Assembly: GCA_024743355.1 (NCBI GenBank)
Contig: JANSWS010000034.1
Coordinates: forward strand, 1-33,189
DNA: 33,189 nt
Source: a bacterium
Lineage (GTDB): Bacteria; Planctomycetota; Planctomycetia; Pirellulales; Pirellulaceae
Direction of reading: 5' to 3'
The notes beneath the pieces were generated by a model, which worked only from the letters and a program-made list of their open reading frames with translations, had not been told where the DNA came from and did not search any database. Both the position numbers and the translations under genes were made by a program. Each line of letters opens with the position of its first letter. The first letter of the stretch is position 1. Shown here piece by piece: positions 1 through 7,976 of the stretch.

Positions 1-227
1 CACCACGCATGCTCAACATAACTTATGCCAAACTCCACGGCAGCACCGTAATGACAGCAAGCGGCCGCAACTGCCGGAGTGTGGGTCTTGTTGGAAGCAC
101 GTTTTAGTTAACTTTATCTTTGGCAGGGTGGCCTTTTGGGCCGGGTGATGGACGGGCCAGAAATGGCCTTAAGAAAACGGCCCAGGCCCTTTAGACCCAT
201 GGGCTAGACCCCGGTGTACGGATTACG

Positions 228-527
228 GTGAAACACTGTGAATTCAAACAGCGCCAACCACAAATCAATCTGGCACCTGCCACGCCCGACAGTGAAATCT
301 ACAGCCGCGTTATTATCTATCACGGAGCGATAACGGATGACTTGGCCATCGAATCTTCCGTAGCCTTCGATGATTCAGGCGACGAGGCGAGCGGACCGAG
401 TTGGCTCGAGCAGATGCATCCTCTGCTGGCTGCGTTGGTGGGTGCTACCGGAGCTTTGATGGTAGGCGTCTGCAAACAAAGAAGGTACGACGCGGAAGTG
501 CGAGAAAACTTCGGCAAGCTCGAATAA
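228..527 (+). CDS. Small hypothetical protein with one membrane segment
   Basis: The open frame begins at a GTG and encodes 99 residues. I do not recognise a family. The first 60 residues are polar. Residues about 65-82 form one hydrophobic stretch (PLLAALVGATGALMVGVC) followed at once by KQRR, which is the pattern of a single membrane anchor with a positive cytoplasmic edge. The tail is charged. No Shine-Dalgarno sequence is visible before the GTG, and an in-frame TAG lies at 192-194, so no longer version exists. It ends 31 bases before the convergent stop of the acidic hypothetical gene. It could be a real small membrane protein or a chance frame; the membrane pattern is the only positive sign. 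Confidence 0.35.
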   Translation: MKHCEFKQRQPQINLAPATPDSEIYSRVIIYHGAITDDLAIESSVAFDDSGDEASGPSWLEQMHPLLAALVGATGALMVGVCKQRRYDAEVRENFGKLE

Positions 528-558
528 GCGACCGAAGAGTTTGGGAAAAAGAACTCGG

Positions 559-1734
559 CTAAAAGTCTTCCTCGGTATCGGCCTCACCGCTGGTGGAATC
601 CTCATCTGCCAGGGGATTATCCGATTCCTCGTTAGAATCCGAGGTCATGCCCTCGAGCGATTCCTCGTAAGACGCATCAAACTCTGCTTCACATTCGTCA
701 CAGTAGTCGCTTGTTGCGTAATGCTGCACCATTTCACTGGCGGCCAGATTGGGATGCACCTTGGCGGTGGGCAGAATCTCGTCCATCAACAGGCGGTAAG
801 TGTCGAGTGGAGAAAAGTGCTCACACACGTCTAAGGCCACGCTAAGCAGCGCCAACTCGGCCAGAATCGCCCGCACGTAGCCTTCGGCCTCCGCCTGGGA
901 CTTTACTCGTTCCGGTCTTGGCAGCTTCAGAGGATGCTTGAACAGAAACGATATCGGTTCGTCTTTTTTGCCTTCAAAAATCTCATCCCACTGGTCGTAC
1001 ATGGCTTTCGTTTCGGCGTCCAGTCCTGGGATGACTTCATCCCAGGGTCTTTTTTCGCCGGTATCCGCGGATTCTTCCTGGCCGCCGGTGGCGATTTCGC
1101 CGCTGAGCGACTCGGCTACACGCTTCCCCAGATCCTCGCCAAACAAGCCAAAGGGATCGTCTGTTTCCGTCTCGTCGTCCTCCTCGTCCTCCTCGTCGTC
1201 TTCTACCTGGCGAGCCTGAGGTAACCCGTTTTCATCAAAATAGATCTCGGCGTAATCAGAATCAAAATCTTGCTCTTCACTTTCGGTACTCTCTTCGTCG
1301 GGATCAACGAACTCAATGATCGGATCGACGATTTCGGCCAGCACATGCCCGTTCTGACTGAACCACTCTAGATGCAGACACGAGGCATCCTTGAGATGCA
1401 GCTTTTGCTGTTCCGGGCTCAAGTCCAGAAATTCGTCGATTGGAATCGCGGGCACCTTAGTGGATTGAATGGCGAACTTTCCAACGACGCCGATTTGTCG
1501 GTCTGCCAGCTCATGAACAAAATCCGGCAGACTGTCCAGATCTACTTGCCCTTCGTCTTCCATTCGCGGCAGTCGAAACCGAAGGTGCTTGCCTTGCAGT
1601 TGCGGCTCGAAGTTGCCGGTCAACTCAACGCGAATACCGTAGTCTGGCGCAAACTGCATCCAACCAAATACGCTATTCCGACTCGTGTTTCTCAGCTCGC
1701 CGGAAAGAACATACTGGCCGATTCGTATCGCCAT
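559..1734 (-). CDS. Acidic hypothetical protein, planctomycete type
   Basis: A 391-residue protein from the ATG at 1734; an in-frame TTG at 1791, preceded by AGGTGG, would add 19 residues. I prefer the ATG because the protein then begins MAIRIGQYVLSGELRNT, which resembles the N-terminus of planctomycete proteins I recall (unverified). The N-terminal 130 residues look like a beta-rich folded domain (VELTGNFEPQLQGKHLRF). A very acidic tract follows at about 177-193, almost all D and E, then a helical region containing RPWDEVIPGLDAETKAMYDQWDEIF. Near the C-terminus is a CDEC cysteine pair, and the protein ends in another acidic tail. There is no signal peptide or membrane segment, so it is probably cytoplasmic. 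It lies 149 bases downstream of cysNC on the same strand. Function unknown. Confidence 0.8.
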   Translation of the reverse strand: MAIRIGQYVLSGELRNTSRNSVFGWMQFAPDYGIRVELTGNFEPQLQGKHLRFRLPRMEDEGQVDLDSLPDFVHELADRQIGVVGKFAIQSTKVPAIPIDEFLDLSPEQQKLHLKDASCLHLEWFSQNGHVLAEIVDPIIEFVDPDEESTESEEQDFDSDYAEIYFDENGLPQARQVEDDEEDEEDDETETDDPFGLFGEDLGKRVAESLSGEIATGGQEESADTGEKRPWDEVIPGLDAETKAMYDQWDEIFEGKKDEPISFLFKHPLKLPRPERVKSQAEAEGYVRAILAELALLSVALDVCEHFSPLDTYRLLMDEILPTAKVHPNLAASEMVQHYATSDYCDECEAEFDASYEESLEGMTSDSNEESDNPLADEDSTSGEADTEEDF

Positions 1735-1883
1735 GCCCACTCTTGATTTGAGAAGCTTAAGGAGTTGGATTGCAAATTCGCTTACGGACAACCCACCTAG
1801 AATTGAGGCAACAACTCAGGGCCCGTCTCCTTCCAGTCGAGCGCCGCGCGGGGCTGTCAGGGGTTCCGATTTCACATAGGCTG

Positions 1884-3827
1884 TTAGCGAACGATTTTGC
1901 GATCATGCAGCAACTGTAACACAGCCTTCACGCACTCATCGATCGATTGTTGATCTGTATTACAGACGATGTCGGGGTCCTGCGGTTCCTCGTAGGCCGC
2001 TCCGGCCCCAGGCAATTTCGGCAGTTTACCATCTTCGGCCTCCGCGTAGTGCCCCCGAGGATCGCGACTGCGACAGACTTCCAGATCCGCTCGGCAGTGC
2101 ACGATCAGAAAGCGATCGGCCCCGATCAGGTCTCTGGCCTTCTCGCGAACGGCAGCATCGGGGGCAATCAACGAGGCCAGACAGATGATGCCATTATCGT
2201 TGAGCATGCGGGCCAGGTGGGCACAACGCCGCAAATTCTCCGAGCGCTCGTCCAGCGTATAACCCAGATCCCTGCTGAGCCCTCGCCGCAGAGCCTCGCC
2301 GTCGAGCACGATTGCGGAACGTCCCGCATCGAATAGGGCCCGCTCAACACCGCGAGCAATGGTCGTCTTCCCGCTGCCACTGAGTCCCGTGAACAGCAGA
2401 GTCACCGGTGACTGTCCCAAGCGTGCTTGCCGCTCCTGGAGACTGACCAGCTTGATTTCGCCGGGCGTATCATCGACCTTTGAGTCGTCCAATTCCCAGG
2501 GAGCCATTTTGGCCGCGACTTCGGCTTCTCGGGCAGTGATCATTCCGGCGGCAACCGTAATGTTCGTCAGCCGATCCACCACAATAAAGGCTCCCGTCGA
2601 TCGGTTTCGCCGGTAGGCATCGTAGTACAATGGCTGGCTTAGGGCGATCGTACAACGTCCAATCTCGTTGAGCTTCAGCTCGGGAGCCGGCGACCTGTGG
2701 AGCGTATTCACGTCAACCAGGTAACGCAGCGATTCAATCTGCCCCGCCACCGTTTGCGTCGTTTGTTTGAAGAGATAGGTCTTTCCGGGAACCATAGCTT
2801 CGGGACTCATCCATACCAACATGGCGTCCACGACGTTGTTAACCTTGGGCACATTGCCCGGACGGACGATCATATCGCCTCGACTACAATCGATCTCATC
2901 CTCCAGTGTGAGGGTCACCGATTGTGGCGTGAAGGCTTCCGATAACTCTCCATCGAAGGTCACGATGCTCTTTACCTTGCTGGTTTGCCGCGAGGGCAAG
3001 ACCATGACTTCGTCGCCAACGCGAATGATCCCGGAGGCAATCGTCCCACAGAAGCCGCGAAAATCGAGATTGGGCCGATTCACGTACTGCACGGGGAAGC
3101 GAAAGTCTTCGAAGTTTCTATCGGAACCGATGTAAACGCTCTCCAGAAAAGCCATGAGCGTACTGCCGCGATACCAATCCATGCGCGGACTGGGATCGAC
3201 GACGTTATCGCCGTTGAGTGCCGAGAGTGGAATGAAGTGCAGGTCAGGCAGGTCTAGACGCGCCGCGAACTCGCGATAGTCCTGGCAAATTTCCTCGAAT
3301 CGTTGCTGGCTAAAATCCACCAGATCCATCTTGTTGATGGTGACGACCACGTGACGAATACCCAGCAGCGATACGATGAAGCTGTGCCGCTTGGTTTGCG
3401 TGAGCACACCGTGTCGAGCATCGATCAAGATCACAGCTAGATCGGCCGTGGAAGCACCCGTGGCCATATTGCGGGTGTATTGAGCGTGACCGGGAGTATC
3501 CGCAATGATGAATTTGCGTTTGGCGGTCGAGAAATAGCGATAGGCAACGTCAATCGTTATTCCCTGTTCGCGTTCTGCCTTGAGGCCATCGGTGACCAGT
3601 GCCGGATCAAACCCGCCACCGGTTGTACCTTGGGTTTTTGATTCGTGTTCCAGCTGCGCCAGCTGGTCTTCATAAAGCATTTTGGAATCGTACAAAAGCC
3701 GCCCGATCAAGGTGCTCTTGCCATCATCGACGCTCCCGCAGGTGATGAACCGCAGCAGTTCTTTCTGCTCGTGCTGTGCCAGGTAGGCGTCAATATCTGT
3801 CGCAATTAATTCGCTTTGGTGACTCAT
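1884..3827 (-). CDS. cysNC: Bifunctional sulfate adenylyltransferase subunit 1 / adenylylsulfate kinase (CysN-CysC fusion)
   Basis: This 647-residue protein joins the GTPase subunit of ATP sulfurylase to APS kinase. With CysD it converts sulfate and ATP to APS, driven by GTP hydrolysis, and the C-terminal domain phosphorylates APS to PAPS. The GTPase motifs are GSVDDGKS (31-38), DTPGH (110-114) and NKMD (165-168), followed by EF-Tu-like beta-barrel domains to about residue 440. The kinase domain has its P-loop GLSGSGKT at 481-488 and the lid region DPRGHY near 589-594. Two conserved kinase motifs differ from the usual form: DGDNIR is DGEALR (509-514) and FISPY/H is LIAPD (553-557). The start is supported by GAGG shortly upstream of the ATG. 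It follows cysD with a 194-base gap holding a 7-bp hairpin. Fused CysNC proteins are well known, so the fusion itself is not unusual. Confidence 0.95.
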   Translation of the reverse strand: MSHQSELIATDIDAYLAQHEQKELLRFITCGSVDDGKSTLIGRLLYDSKMLYEDQLAQLEHESKTQGTTGGGFDPALVTDGLKAEREQGITIDVAYRYFSTAKRKFIIADTPGHAQYTRNMATGASTADLAVILIDARHGVLTQTKRHSFIVSLLGIRHVVVTINKMDLVDFSQQRFEEICQDYREFAARLDLPDLHFIPLSALNGDNVVDPSPRMDWYRGSTLMAFLESVYIGSDRNFEDFRFPVQYVNRPNLDFRGFCGTIASGIIRVGDEVMVLPSRQTSKVKSIVTFDGELSEAFTPQSVTLTLEDEIDCSRGDMIVRPGNVPKVNNVVDAMLVWMSPEAMVPGKTYLFKQTTQTVAGQIESLRYLVDVNTLHRSPAPELKLNEIGRCTIALSQPLYYDAYRRNRSTGAFIVVDRLTNITVAAGMITAREAEVAAKMAPWELDDSKVDDTPGEIKLVSLQERQARLGQSPVTLLFTGLSGSGKTTIARGVERALFDAGRSAIVLDGEALRRGLSRDLGYTLDERSENLRRCAHLARMLNDNGIICLASLIAPDAAVREKARDLIGADRFLIVHCRADLEVCRSRDPRGHYAEAEDGKLPKLPGAGAAYEEPQDPDIVCNTDQQSIDECVKAVLQLLHDRKIVR

Positions 3828-3850
3828 CCGTCCTCAACTTGTCTCAACAT

Positions 3851-3870
3851 GGCTGACCCGTTTGTCAGCC
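3851..3870 (-). other. Perfect 7-bp hairpin in the cysNC leader
   Basis: GGCTGAC (3851-3857) and GTCAGCC (3864-3870) are exact reverse complements around a six-base loop. The hairpin ends 23 bases before the cysNC start codon, inside the cysD-cysNC gap. There is no U-tract on either strand, so it is not a standard terminator. It may stabilise or process the mRNA between the two genes, or be chance. Confidence 0.35.
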
Positions 3871-4021
3871 GGTGTGCCTGGCGGTGGAAATGATGCTCGA
3901 AGGGTGTATCCAGTCTGAGAGCAAACATTAGAAATGATAGGTAGGGCGCGTCTTGTCAATGCAGGTATTCGGTCAGCCGCCCACGCGCTTGGGAACGACC
4001 ATCAAGTGACTTCCAACAGGT

Positions 4022-4933
4022 CTAGAAATAGCCCTGCTTCTTCTTCTCCTCCATACCGGCGCCTCCCGCGTCGCGATCGATCACGCGGCCCTGACGCTCG
4101 CTGGTCTTGGCCAACAGCATCTCCTGAATGATTTGGGGCAGGGTGGTAGCATCCGATTCCACCGCCCCCGTCAAGGGATAGCAACCCAGAGTGCGAAAGC
4201 GGACTCGACGCGTCTCAAGCTGCTCGCCATCGCGCAGCTGCAACCGGTCATCGTCCTTCATGATCAGCGTACCATCACGCTCAACGACCTGCCGATCCGC
4301 AGCGAAGTAGAGCGGTACGATAGGTATTTTTTCCAAATGGATGTATTGCCACACATCCAGCTCCGTCCAATTGCTGAGTGGAAAAACGCGAATGCTCTCA
4401 CCCGGATTCACGCGCGTGTTATAGAGATTCCACAGTTCAGGGCGTTGGTTCTTCGGGTCCCAACGATGAAATTTATCGCGAAAGGAAAACACCCGTTCCT
4501 TGGCTCGGGATTTCTCTTCATCGCGGCGGGCCCCGCCAAAGGCAGCGTCGAATCCGTATTTGTTCAAGGCTTGCTTCAAGGAATCGGTCTTCATGACCTC
4601 CGTGTGCTTCTCGCTATTCTCGGCCGGATCAATGCCCAGTGCCGCACCCTCGTGATTGATATGCACCAGTAGATTCAGACCGAGTTCCTTCCGCGCGTAG
4701 TTCTCGCGAAAGTCGATCATTTCCCGGAATTTCCAAGTTGTGTCGACGTGCAAAAAGGGAAATGGAGGCTTGTCGGGGTAGAAAGCCTTCATCGCCAGGT
4801 GGGTCATCACCGAGGAATCCTTGCCGATCGAGTAGAGCATGACCGGCTTGGTAAACTCAGCCGCGACCTCGCGGATAATGTGAATGCTTTCTGCTTCCAG
4901 CAGCTTCAAATGTGTAAGCGAATATGCTGACAT
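4022..4933 (-). CDS. cysD: Sulfate adenylyltransferase subunit 2 (CysD)
   Basis: A 303-residue adenylyl-transferring subunit of ATP sulfurylase, of normal family length. It belongs to the PP-loop ATP pyrophosphatase family: the nucleotide loop is [10 protein letters not shown] at about 34-43, followed by [12 protein letters not shown] (61-72), [20 protein letters not shown] (134-153) and [16 protein letters not shown] (183-198). The C-terminus EEKKKQGYF is the typical conserved end. It acts in the cytoplasm with the GTPase encoded by the next gene in assimilatory sulfate activation. The ATG is preceded by CGGAGCCA, a close but plausible ribosome binding site. It lies 28 bases after rsmG and 194 bases before cysNC, all on the minus strand, so co-transcription is likely. 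No sulfate transporter or PAPS reductase gene is in the window. Confidence 0.96.
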   Translation of the reverse strand: MSAYSLTHLKLLEAESIHIIREVAAEFTKPVMLYSIGKDSSVMTHLAMKAFYPDKPPFPFLHVDTTWKFREMIDFRENYARKELGLNLLVHINHEGAALGIDPAENSEKHTEVMKTDSLKQALNKYGFDAAFGGARRDEEKSRAKERVFSFRDKFHRWDPKNQRPELWNLYNTRVNPGESIRVFPLSNWTELDVWQYIHLEKIPIVPLYFAADRQVVERDGTLIMKDDDRLQLRDGEQLETRRVRFRTLGCYPLTGAVESDATTLPQIIQEMLLAKTSERQGRVIDRDAGGAGMEEKKKQGYF

Positions 4934-4961
4934 TGGCTCCGCGTCCGTAATCCTTTTCTAT

Positions 4962-5669
4962 TCAATGAGAGAGTCCCGATTTGCGGCTAATCTGCAAAAT
5001 CACGGATTCTGAATCCGTTCCGGGCATGAGATATGAGTCGACCTTTCTCAGATCCAAATTGGCCAGCAGCCCCCGATGGCGTGCTTCACCGCGTTCGGTA
5101 ACCCATTTGGGCCCCTTGATCAAGAGCAGACGATCGAAGCTGGTCCAATCTTCCTGCACCCAAGTGAGAATTTGCGAGATATTACCCACTGCCCGAGCCA
5201 CCAAGCTGTGGAACCGCAGATCCTCCAGCACACGTTGGGCCCGTTCTGCGTAGACCGCCACGGGAAGATCGAGACTGTCGATGATGTCGCGCACCACGCG
5301 GGATTTTTTTGCCACGGAATCGCAAACACTGACCGATAGATCCGGGCGAAGAATAGCCAGCAAGACGCCCGGTACTCCACCGCCAGTTCCCACGTCGAGC
5401 ACCTCCTCGGACTCAGCCAGTTGCCGCGACAACCTCAGCGAGTCCAACAAATCGCGACGAGCGAACAAATCGTAGTTTGTATGTCGGGTGAGGTTGATCT
5501 TGTGATTCCATTCCCACAGTTTTCGACAATATGCATCCAACAGCTCGATCTGCGTCGAACTGAGTTCCATTTCGAGGCGGGCAACTGCCTGCTCGAGTGT
5601 GGAACTTTCCTCCGTGCTGGAGGTTAGCTGCTGAGATTTTTCTTCCACGTCGATACTTCTCGGCTCCAT
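4962..5669 (-). CDS. rsmG: 16S rRNA (guanine-N7)-methyltransferase RsmG
   Basis: About 235 residues from the ATG; a TTG directly before it could add one. RsmG (formerly GidB) methylates N7 of G527 in 16S rRNA using S-adenosylmethionine. Visible hallmarks are WNHKINLT near 55-62, the SAM loop VLDVGTGGGVPGVLLAIL (91-108), the second motif VSVCDSVAKKSRVV (114-127), and VARAVGNISQILTW (158-171), matching the family's SRA-type segment. The first 35 residues are extra, polar and poorly conserved. No clear Shine-Dalgarno sequence precedes the ATG. It sits between the HAD phosphatase gene (105-base gap) and cysD (28-base gap). The pairing with sulfur genes is probably positional rather than functional. 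Confidence 0.93.
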   Translation of the reverse strand: MEPRSIDVEEKSQQLTSSTEESSTLEQAVARLEMELSSTQIELLDAYCRKLWEWNHKINLTRHTNYDLFARRDLLDSLRLSRQLAESEEVLDVGTGGGVPGVLLAILRPDLSVSVCDSVAKKSRVVRDIIDSLDLPVAVYAERAQRVLEDLRFHSLVARAVGNISQILTWVQEDWTSFDRLLLIKGPKWVTERGEARHRGLLANLDLRKVDSYLMPGTDSESVILQISRKSGLSH

Positions 5670-5774
5670 CAAGGAGCAGTACGGATACTACATGAACCCT
5701 AAGCTGAGAACCGTTCCGAACACCTTTAGCCGCTTTGGCTTTAGCCGCGGTTGTCTTTGGTTTTCCATTAGGTT

Positions 5775-6536
5775 CTAAATCGGTTGTTGGCATTCCAGAC
5801 TGGTTAACCAGGCAAGAATGCTCTCAACCTCCGTCAAATCAGCGTGCACTCGATGCGCACCCGCACGCTGCAAATCTTGTGCTTCAAATCCTCCAGTGCA
5901 AACTGCCAAGCAGCGAGCCCCCATGGCTCTGGCCAGTTCGATATCCAGAGGCGTATCGCCAATAATAACGATGTTACTGGCGGGTACCTCCGCGGTAACT
6001 TGCTCGGCAATCAATTTCATCGCGGGTGCGGCCAGATGAGGCCGGTGAACCGCCAGGTCGCCGTAGACTCCAAATTTGAAATAATGCCAAAGCCCGAAAT
6101 GCTCGAGCTTGATACGAGCCGAAGCGGGCATATTCCCTGTCAGCAATCCCAAGTGGCATCTGGGGTCAACGCGTAGACTTGCCAGGAGTTGCTCAACTCC
6201 GGGAAGACTGCTGCCGCCGCGTCTCAGCATCTCTGCCGGCAATGCCTGAAAGTATACTTGGCAAAGCTTCTCTAGATTAGCCGTATTGGCCTGGATACCG
6301 TGTTTCTCAAGCAACTCTGTCATGATGCCGAGATCGGTTCGCCCATGCAGAGCTACCGGAACCGGATCCTGCACGCCGAAAGCCGCTTGCAGGGCTCCCA
6401 GCAAAGCGCCGCCTCCCGCCCCGGCGGAATCGATCAGCGTACCATCGATATCGAATAGCAACACGACCCTGGCAGAATCGTGATCACGCCCGCCAGGGCG
6501 GCTATCTTTCGGCAAGGATGATAGTCTTTCTGACAA
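5775..6536 (-). CDS. HAD-superfamily hydrolase, phosphoglycolate phosphatase-like
   Basis: A 253-residue haloacid-dehalogenase-type phosphatase. Motif I is LLFDIDGTLIDS (27-38), with the nucleophile and acid/base aspartates in DIDGT. Motif II is the threonine in LLTGN (131-135). A lysine at 174 is a candidate motif III, and motif IV is IIGDTPLDIELA (191-202). An alpha-helical cap (about 40-110) follows motif I, as in the Gph/beta-phosphoglucomutase subfamily. The substrate cannot be read from the sequence. The first in-frame start is a TTG with AAGG about ten bases upstream; a GTG at residue 25 would give a shorter protein beginning just before motif I, so the first 24 residues are uncertain. 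It is upstream of rsmG on the same strand. Confidence 0.88.
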   Translation of the reverse strand: MSERLSSLPKDSRPGGRDHDSARVVLLFDIDGTLIDSAGAGGGALLGALQAAFGVQDPVPVALHGRTDLGIMTELLEKHGIQANTANLEKLCQVYFQALPAEMLRRGGSSLPGVEQLLASLRVDPRCHLGLLTGNMPASARIKLEHFGLWHYFKFGVYGDLAVHRPHLAAPAMKLIAEQVTAEVPASNIVIIGDTPLDIELARAMGARCLAVCTGGFEAQDLQRAGAHRVHADLTEVESILAWLTSLECQQPI

Positions 6537-6624
6537 GCTACGAATACCTTGGGGATTTCGCTCGTGCCTCTGGCGTGGCGCAGTCTGCCGACGGTTGACG
6601 CCTGGAACACGGATGCGACAAAGC

Positions 6625-7635
6625 CTATTCGGAATCGCTCTCGTCCAGAATCATCAGCTCGACTTTGCGGAAATCGATCGGATGACTTTCCGATTGGAGC
6701 GAAATGAAGCCTTGCCGCAGCAGCAGCCCACCCTGTTTTTCGGCCAGCATTTTGGCGTGCTCGTCGCGTTCATCCAACTGAGGCTCCGAGTACTCCAAGA
6801 CCACTTCCCCGTCCATGATGTGCTTGACGACACCGCCGCCCCGAACCTCGACTTCGACGGTCACCCATTGCTCTCCATGGTAAGTTTTGGAAGTGGAGCT
6901 GGTGCAATGCGGTTTATGCAGTTGGCCGTTGAGCACAACGTTCGTGCCGGGGGTACACAGATTGGCCGTGGTGCGATCCTTTTGCCCGTCACCGCCTAGC
7001 AGTTGGACCTCGATGGAAGCCGGAAAATCCTGGTCCACCGTCATCAATTTGGGGTCTTCGCAATGCAACATCAGCCCACTGTTGCGAATGGCCCAACCCG
7101 GTCCACCGGGACACTGCTCACCCACAAATCGGTATTCGGCCCGCAAACGATAATGTCCAAATGGTTGCTCGAAGAACAAATGCCCGAAGCGTTCGCCGTA
7201 CTCCGCGTAGGCCTCGCTGTCATAACGGACTTTCAGCAATCCGTCTTCGACAAAAAACGTATTGGCGTAGTTTTCACCCAGCGGGTGGTAGCGAATTTTG
7301 GGTATCCAGCCCGTCAGGTCCTTACCGTTGAACAACTGGATCCAATCGCCCGCGGCTGCATTTTGGGGGGAATTGAGCGCCGCATCTTGGCCTGCTTCCT
7401 GCGCTTGCACGGCCGCTGTCGAAACGGCAAGCCATAGCCAGATGGCCCCGAAAACAGCCACTCCCCGCAAAAATACTGTAAGGAACTGACTGTACACGCG
7501 TCTTAAACAATGGAGGCAGTCTTCTACGACTTGTCCCGCCGGGCTCAAGCCGCCCGCAACGAACCCCATTTCAATCGCGGGGCCTGGATGCGTTGCCAGT
7601 TGCGACCATCCGCATGGAGAATTTTTTGCTGTCAT
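6625..7635 (-). CDS. Secreted DUF1080 (3-keto-disaccharide hydrolase-like) protein
   Basis: The protein contains one DUF1080 domain (concanavalin-like beta-sandwich), abundant in planctomycetes and linked to carbohydrate breakdown. Evidence is WIQLFNGKDLTGW at the domain start, HYRLRAEYRF, the signature SGLMLHCEDP, SIEVQLLGGD, and the closing segment FISLQSESHPIDFRKVEL. The export signal LTVFLRGVAVFGAIWLWLAV followed by an alanine-rich site (STAAVQAQE) lies about 55-85 residues in, so the N-terminus is unusually long. I place the start at the ATG at 7635 because AGG lies eight bases upstream; an ATG at 7647 adds four residues, and a GTG at 7497 would start just before the signal sequence and give a more normal signal peptide. 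The gene is divergent from the DsbD-like gene. Confidence 0.87.
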   Translation of the reverse strand: MTAKNSPCGWSQLATHPGPAIEMGFVAGGLSPAGQVVEDCLHCLRRVYSQFLTVFLRGVAVFGAIWLWLAVSTAAVQAQEAGQDAALNSPQNAAAGDWIQLFNGKDLTGWIPKIRYHPLGENYANTFFVEDGLLKVRYDSEAYAEYGERFGHLFFEQPFGHYRLRAEYRFVGEQCPGGPGWAIRNSGLMLHCEDPKLMTVDQDFPASIEVQLLGGDGQKDRTTANLCTPGTNVVLNGQLHKPHCTSSTSKTYHGEQWVTVEVEVRGGGVVKHIMDGEVVLEYSEPQLDERDEHAKMLAEKQGGLLLRQGFISLQSESHPIDFRKVELMILDESDSE

Positions 7636-7976
7636 TTGTTGCCTCATTTTTTGTTGTCAATGGACTGACATTGCCGGCAGTGACGCGTAGTAAATAGTAA
7701 CGCGTTCTAATTGCTGGGAATCAGAGAAACAAGCACCTAACCCTGTGTCCATCGCGGGGCGAAAAACAACCTTCCTGACAGACCAAACCCCACCCAAGGA
7801 CTATTTCCCGCCCTCAAGTGCTAGCAGGGAGAAACAATTCGTTTCCAAGGAAACCAATGGGTGAAACACGAATACTGCGTTGACCGATCCCCAAGAATGT
7901 TCGTAAATATAGTCGGAATTCCGGATCGCGACACGACGGTCCACCACCACTTGGCCGGTGGAGATGGAAAAGCGCT
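7636..7976. promoter_or_regulatory. Divergent intergenic region between DUF1080 and DsbD-like genes
   Basis: These 341 bases must hold the promoters of two divergent genes, and I see no supported gene here. A near-palindrome at 7841-7854, GTTTCC and GGAAAC separated by AA, has operator-like size. I could not assign convincing -35/-10 boxes. The end of the region contains GGTGGAGATGGAAAAGCGCT before the DsbD ATG, a weak ribosome binding site. Confidence 0.3.
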
